From Geomicrobium sp. JCM 19038 (lineage in GTDB: Bacteria; Bacillota; Bacilli; Bacillales; Marinococcaceae): a stretch of 64,000 bases of DNA. Each line of letters begins with the position of its first letter. Positions within the stretch are counted from its first letter, which is position 1. The stretch covers positions 62,001 to 126,000 of the forward strand of contig NZ_BAXA01000001.1 of assembly GCF_000698125.1 (NCBI RefSeq). The letters run 5' to 3'. A model generated the notes under the pieces. That model saw only the letters and a program-made list of their open reading frames with translations. It was not told the origin of the DNA and did not search any database. The position numbers and the translations under genes were made by a program. Below, piece by piece: positions 61,680 through 64,000 of the stretch.

Positions 61680-62438
61680 ATGTTAGACAAAAGCGAAGGG
61701 ATCGTCATACGGACTATTCCATATGGCGAGTCCCATATCATTGTAAAAGTGTACACGAAAGAGCGTGGCAAAATTGCTTTAATGGCGAAAGGCGCAAAGA
61801 AACCAAAGAGCCAATTTGCTGCAATTGCTCAACCGTATGCACATGCATATTTCACGTTTTATTATCGGCAAAGCATGAGCACGTTGTCACAAGGAGAAAT
61901 GTTACATTCGTTCCGTCATTTGCGTGAGAATTTGGATAAAGGTGCTTATGCTGCATATTTACTCGAGTTGCTCGATGCAGCGACAGAGGAGCACGTGCCA
62001 AGTCCAGCTACGTTTTCGCTTATCCTATCGATGCTCGGTCGATTAAGAGACGGTGATGACCCTGACGTAATTAAGATGTTATTTGAACTGAAGATGACGC
62101 ATTTGTTAGGGATACGCCCGCAGTTAGACGCTTGTGTAAACTGTGGCAGAACGTCAGGTGTGTTCTCGTTTTCAGTTCGAGAAGCAGGATTTTTATGTCA
62201 TCATTGCATTGAGATTGATCCGTATCGTTATACGCTGGATGATAAACAAGTCAAGTTGTTACGAATGTTGTATTACGTAAAGCCAGACCAACTCGGTCAA
62301 CTCGCATTAAACGACCAGAATAAGAGTGCGTTAAAGACAGTGATCGACGGCTACTATGAGTCGTATGCTGGATTAAATTTAAAAACGAAACGTTTTTTAG
62401 ATCAGTGGGTGAATTGGAACCCTGAACTACCTAAGTAG
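61680..62438 (+). CDS. recO: DNA repair protein RecO
   Basis: A recombination mediator that helps load RecA on SSB-covered DNA. The N-terminal OB-fold has EGIVIRTIPYGESHIIVKVYTKERGK. A helical region and a zinc finger follow (CVNCG about residue 151, CHHC about 181). 252 residues (B. subtilis 255). ATG 61680 after GAGGAAG. Intact. Confidence 0.95.
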   Translation: MLDKSEGIVIRTIPYGESHIIVKVYTKERGKIALMAKGAKKPKSQFAAIAQPYAHAYFTFYYRQSMSTLSQGEMLHSFRHLRENLDKGAYAAYLLELLDAATEEHVPSPATFSLILSMLGRLRDGDDPDVIKMLFELKMTHLLGIRPQLDACVNCGRTSGVFSFSVREAGFLCHHCIEIDPYRYTLDDKQVKLLRMLYYVKPDQLGQLALNDQNKSALKTVIDGYYESYAGLNLKTKRFLDQWVNWNPELPK

Positions 62439-62452
62439 CTTGTTCTTTAAAG

Positions 62453-62481
62453 TTGACAGTCTTAAATTTTTTATGTATGAT
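62453..62481 (+). promoter_or_regulatory. Sigma-A promoter of the glyQS T-box leader
   Basis: TTGACA (62453-62458) and TATGAT (62476-62481) with an exact 17-base spacer just before the leader. Confidence 0.85.
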
Positions 62482-62487
62482 AATTTT

Positions 62488-62697
62488 TACGACTAACTAC
62501 ATAATTCACGATGAGAAAGAGGAGTACACAGAGACTTGTCGTTTTTAGCGAGTGTGGGAAAGTGCAAGCCACGTAACGATAACTGTGGAAGGAACTTTTG
62601 AGTGAATAGAACTTAAGTGGTGCGATTTGCACAATTAGGGTGGAACCGCGGTTATTAATCGTCCCTAGCTCATTTTTTGAGCTAGGGGCGTTTTTTT
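62488..62697 (+). promoter_or_regulatory. T-box riboswitch, glycine-specific, upstream of glyQS
   Basis: T-box AGGGTGGAACCGCG at 62637-62650. The terminator has a 13-bp stem (62660-62672 with 62678-62690) and seven T. Stem I begins ACGATGAGAAAGAGGAGTA. A GGA glycine specifier is proposed at 62591-62593, in the context GGAA-GGA-A-CUUUUGAGUG shared with the alaS leader. Uncharged tRNA-Gly should allow read-through. Confidence 0.92.
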
Positions 62698-62735
62698 GCT
62701 TTTACGTAGATGAAGAAAGGGTAGGGATTAAACAC

Positions 62736-63623
62736 ATGAATGTTCAACAAGTCATTCTTAAATTACAATCGTTTTGGGCTGAACAAAACTGTTTTATTAT
62801 GCAACCGTACGATGTAGAAAAAGGCGCAGGTACGATGAACCCAATGACATTTTTACGAAGCATAGGGCCAGAACCGTGGAATGCGGCGTATGTCGAGCCT
62901 TCAAGAAGACCATCAGACGGCAGATACGGAGACAACCCAAATCGTCTGTATCAGCATCATCAATTTCAAGTCATTATGAAACCATCGCCTCCAAACATTC
63001 AAGAGTTGTATCTTGAAAGCTTAAAGGCGCTTGGCATTGATCCTTTAGAACATGATATTCGGTTTGTTGAAGACAATTGGGAAGATGCCACGCTAAATGC
63101 ATGGGGTCTCGGTTGGGAAGTTTGGCTTGACGGCATGGAGATTACACAATTCACGTACTTCCAGCAAGTAGGGGGACTTGATGCGGATCCAGTCGCGGTT
63201 GAATTAACGTACGGTTTAGAACGACTCTGCTCTTACATTCAAGACAAAGAAAATGTGTTTGATCTAGAATGGGAAGCAGGCTATACGTATCGTGATATCT
63301 TCTATCAACCAGAATTTGAGCATTCGACGTACACGTTTGAAGTGGCCGACCATGATATGCTTCAGAAGTTGTTTGTGACGTACGAAAAAGAAGCAGGGAT
63401 TGCACTTGATAAAAACCTCGTCTTTCCGGCTTATGACTATATTTTAAAGTGTTCACATACGTTTAACCTGCTTGATGCAGGTGGTGCAATTTCAGTAACA
63501 GAAAGAACGGGATACATTCGAAGAGTGAGAAACCTTGCTAGAAAATGTGCATCCATTCATTATGCTGAACGTGAACGTTTAGGATTCCCACTACTAAAAG
63601 CAGAGAAAAAGGGGGAAGCGTAA
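62736..63623 (+). CDS. glyQ: Glycyl-tRNA synthetase alpha subunit
   Basis: The catalytic alpha subunit of the heterotetrameric (alpha2beta2) bacterial GlyRS. It has [60 protein letters not shown] and [24 protein letters not shown] 62736 after AAGGGTAGGG; 295 residues. The upstream open frame overlaps the T-box terminator and is not used. Confidence 0.96.
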   Translation: MNVQQVILKLQSFWAEQNCFIMQPYDVEKGAGTMNPMTFLRSIGPEPWNAAYVEPSRRPSDGRYGDNPNRLYQHHQFQVIMKPSPPNIQELYLESLKALGIDPLEHDIRFVEDNWEDATLNAWGLGWEVWLDGMEITQFTYFQQVGGLDADPVAVELTYGLERLCSYIQDKENVFDLEWEAGYTYRDIFYQPEFEHSTYTFEVADHDMLQKLFVTYEKEAGIALDKNLVFPAYDYILKCSHTFNLLDAGGAISVTERTGYIRRVRNLARKCASIHYAERERLGFPLLKAEKKGEA

Positions 63624-63625
63624 CG

Positions 63626-64000
63626 ATGGGTAAGGCATTAGTACTTGAATTAGGTTTTGAAGAAATACCAGCACAATTTGTTGATCTCGCACAGAATACA
63701 TTTGAAGCAAACATTCGAACTTGGCTAAAAGAAAATCGCTTAGATTACGATCAGTTACAAGGATTCTCTACTCCGAGGCGTTTTGGCGTTATAGTTTCCA
63801 ATTTAAAAGAAGAGCAACCAGATGCAATCGAAAAGTCTAGAGGTCCTGCAGTATCCATTGCTAAAGACGAAAACGGTGAGTGGACGAAAGCTGCAATCGG
63901 CTTTGCTAAAGGAAAAGGCTTAGATGTTGATGACCTTACAGTAGAAGAAACAGAACAAGGCACATACGTGTATGCGGTTAAAAAAGTAAGTGGTGTAAAA
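63626..64000 (+). CDS. glyS: Glycyl-tRNA synthetase beta subunit, 5' part (runs off the window)
   Basis: The first 125 codons of the beta subunit, which binds tRNA-Gly. LELGFEEIPAQFVDLAQ, FSTPRRFGVIV and EKSRGPAVSIAKDENGEWTKAAIGFAKGKGL are the characteristic N-terminus. AAGGGGGAAG precedes ATG 63626, two bases after the glyQ stop. The frame is open to the window end. Confidence 0.95.
   Translation, partial: MGKALVLELGFEEIPAQFVDLAQNTFEANIRTWLKENRLDYDQLQGFSTPRRFGVIVSNLKEEQPDAIEKSRGPAVSIAKDENGEWTKAAIGFAKGKGLDVDDLTVEETEQGTYVYAVKKVSGVK

Overview
The window reads as chromosome of an endospore-forming member of the Bacillaceae, probably an alkaliphile or haloalkaliphile. The evidence is sporulation genes (sigK, gpr, spoIIP, sda, yqfC, yqfD), Bacillus-type regulation (T-boxes, CIRCE, a sigma-54/RocR arrangement, a sigma-W-type promoter), a complete seven-gene Mrp Na+/H+ antiporter operon, strongly acidic extracellular domains, and gene order that largely follows the alaS-yrhC and yqeG-glyS blocks of B. 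subtilis.

Layout. 1-1.9 kb (minus): 5' part of rocA behind a sigma-54 promoter, then the activator gene rocR. 2.0-10.4 kb (plus): Ala T-box, alaS, ireB, ruvX, yrzB, mltG, yrrM, greA, yrrS, mtnN, yrhC. 10.4-15.9 kb: a less conserved stretch with a Nudix hydrolase and an S9 peptidase (minus), an orphan ParB-domain protein, a wrecked YVTN beta-propeller gene, and an uninterrupted sigK. 16.0-22.6 kb (minus): hbs, mrpABCDEFG and sda, followed by a DnaA-box cluster. 22.9-28.0 kb: yqeG, yqeH, aroE, yqeI, nadD, yqeK, rsfS, yqeM. 28.1-34.2 kb: comEA and comEC, separated by a peptide-binding lipoprotein and metY instead of comEB. 34.2-38.8 kb: yqzM, holA, rpsT, gpr, spoIIP, yqxA. 38.9-49.9 kb: lepA, hemW and the heat-shock cluster hrcA-grpE-dnaK-dnaJ-prmA-rsmE-mtaB. 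50-64 kb: a Na/Pi-cotransporter-like gene, rpsU, yqeZ-floA-hypothetical, yqfC, yqfD, phoH, pgpH, ybeY, dgkA, cdd, era, yqzL, recO, Gly T-box, glyQ and the start of glyS.

The dominant oddity is sequence quality. About 29 one-base frameshifts break 24 otherwise well-conserved genes, including ones essential in Bacillus (alaS, nadD, holA). Nearly all are repaired by adding one base, mostly in a run of identical bases, and each repair restores the family's normal length. I therefore annotate these as full-length genes with probable sequencing indels. Only the YVTN gene looks like a possible real pseudogene. The same error type may explain the apparent in-frame cdd-era fusion.

Most of the window is housekeeping: translation and tRNA charging, RNA maturation and ribosome assembly, protein folding, cell-wall and membrane maintenance, DNA uptake, sporulation and ion homeostasis. 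No RNA genes, insertion sequences, prophage or CRISPR arrays were seen. I did not find a convincing undescribed system. The best candidates for a second look are regulatory (DnaA boxes at sda, paired half-palindromes at rocA, overlapping signals before hrcA) and the ParB-like/YVTN region.
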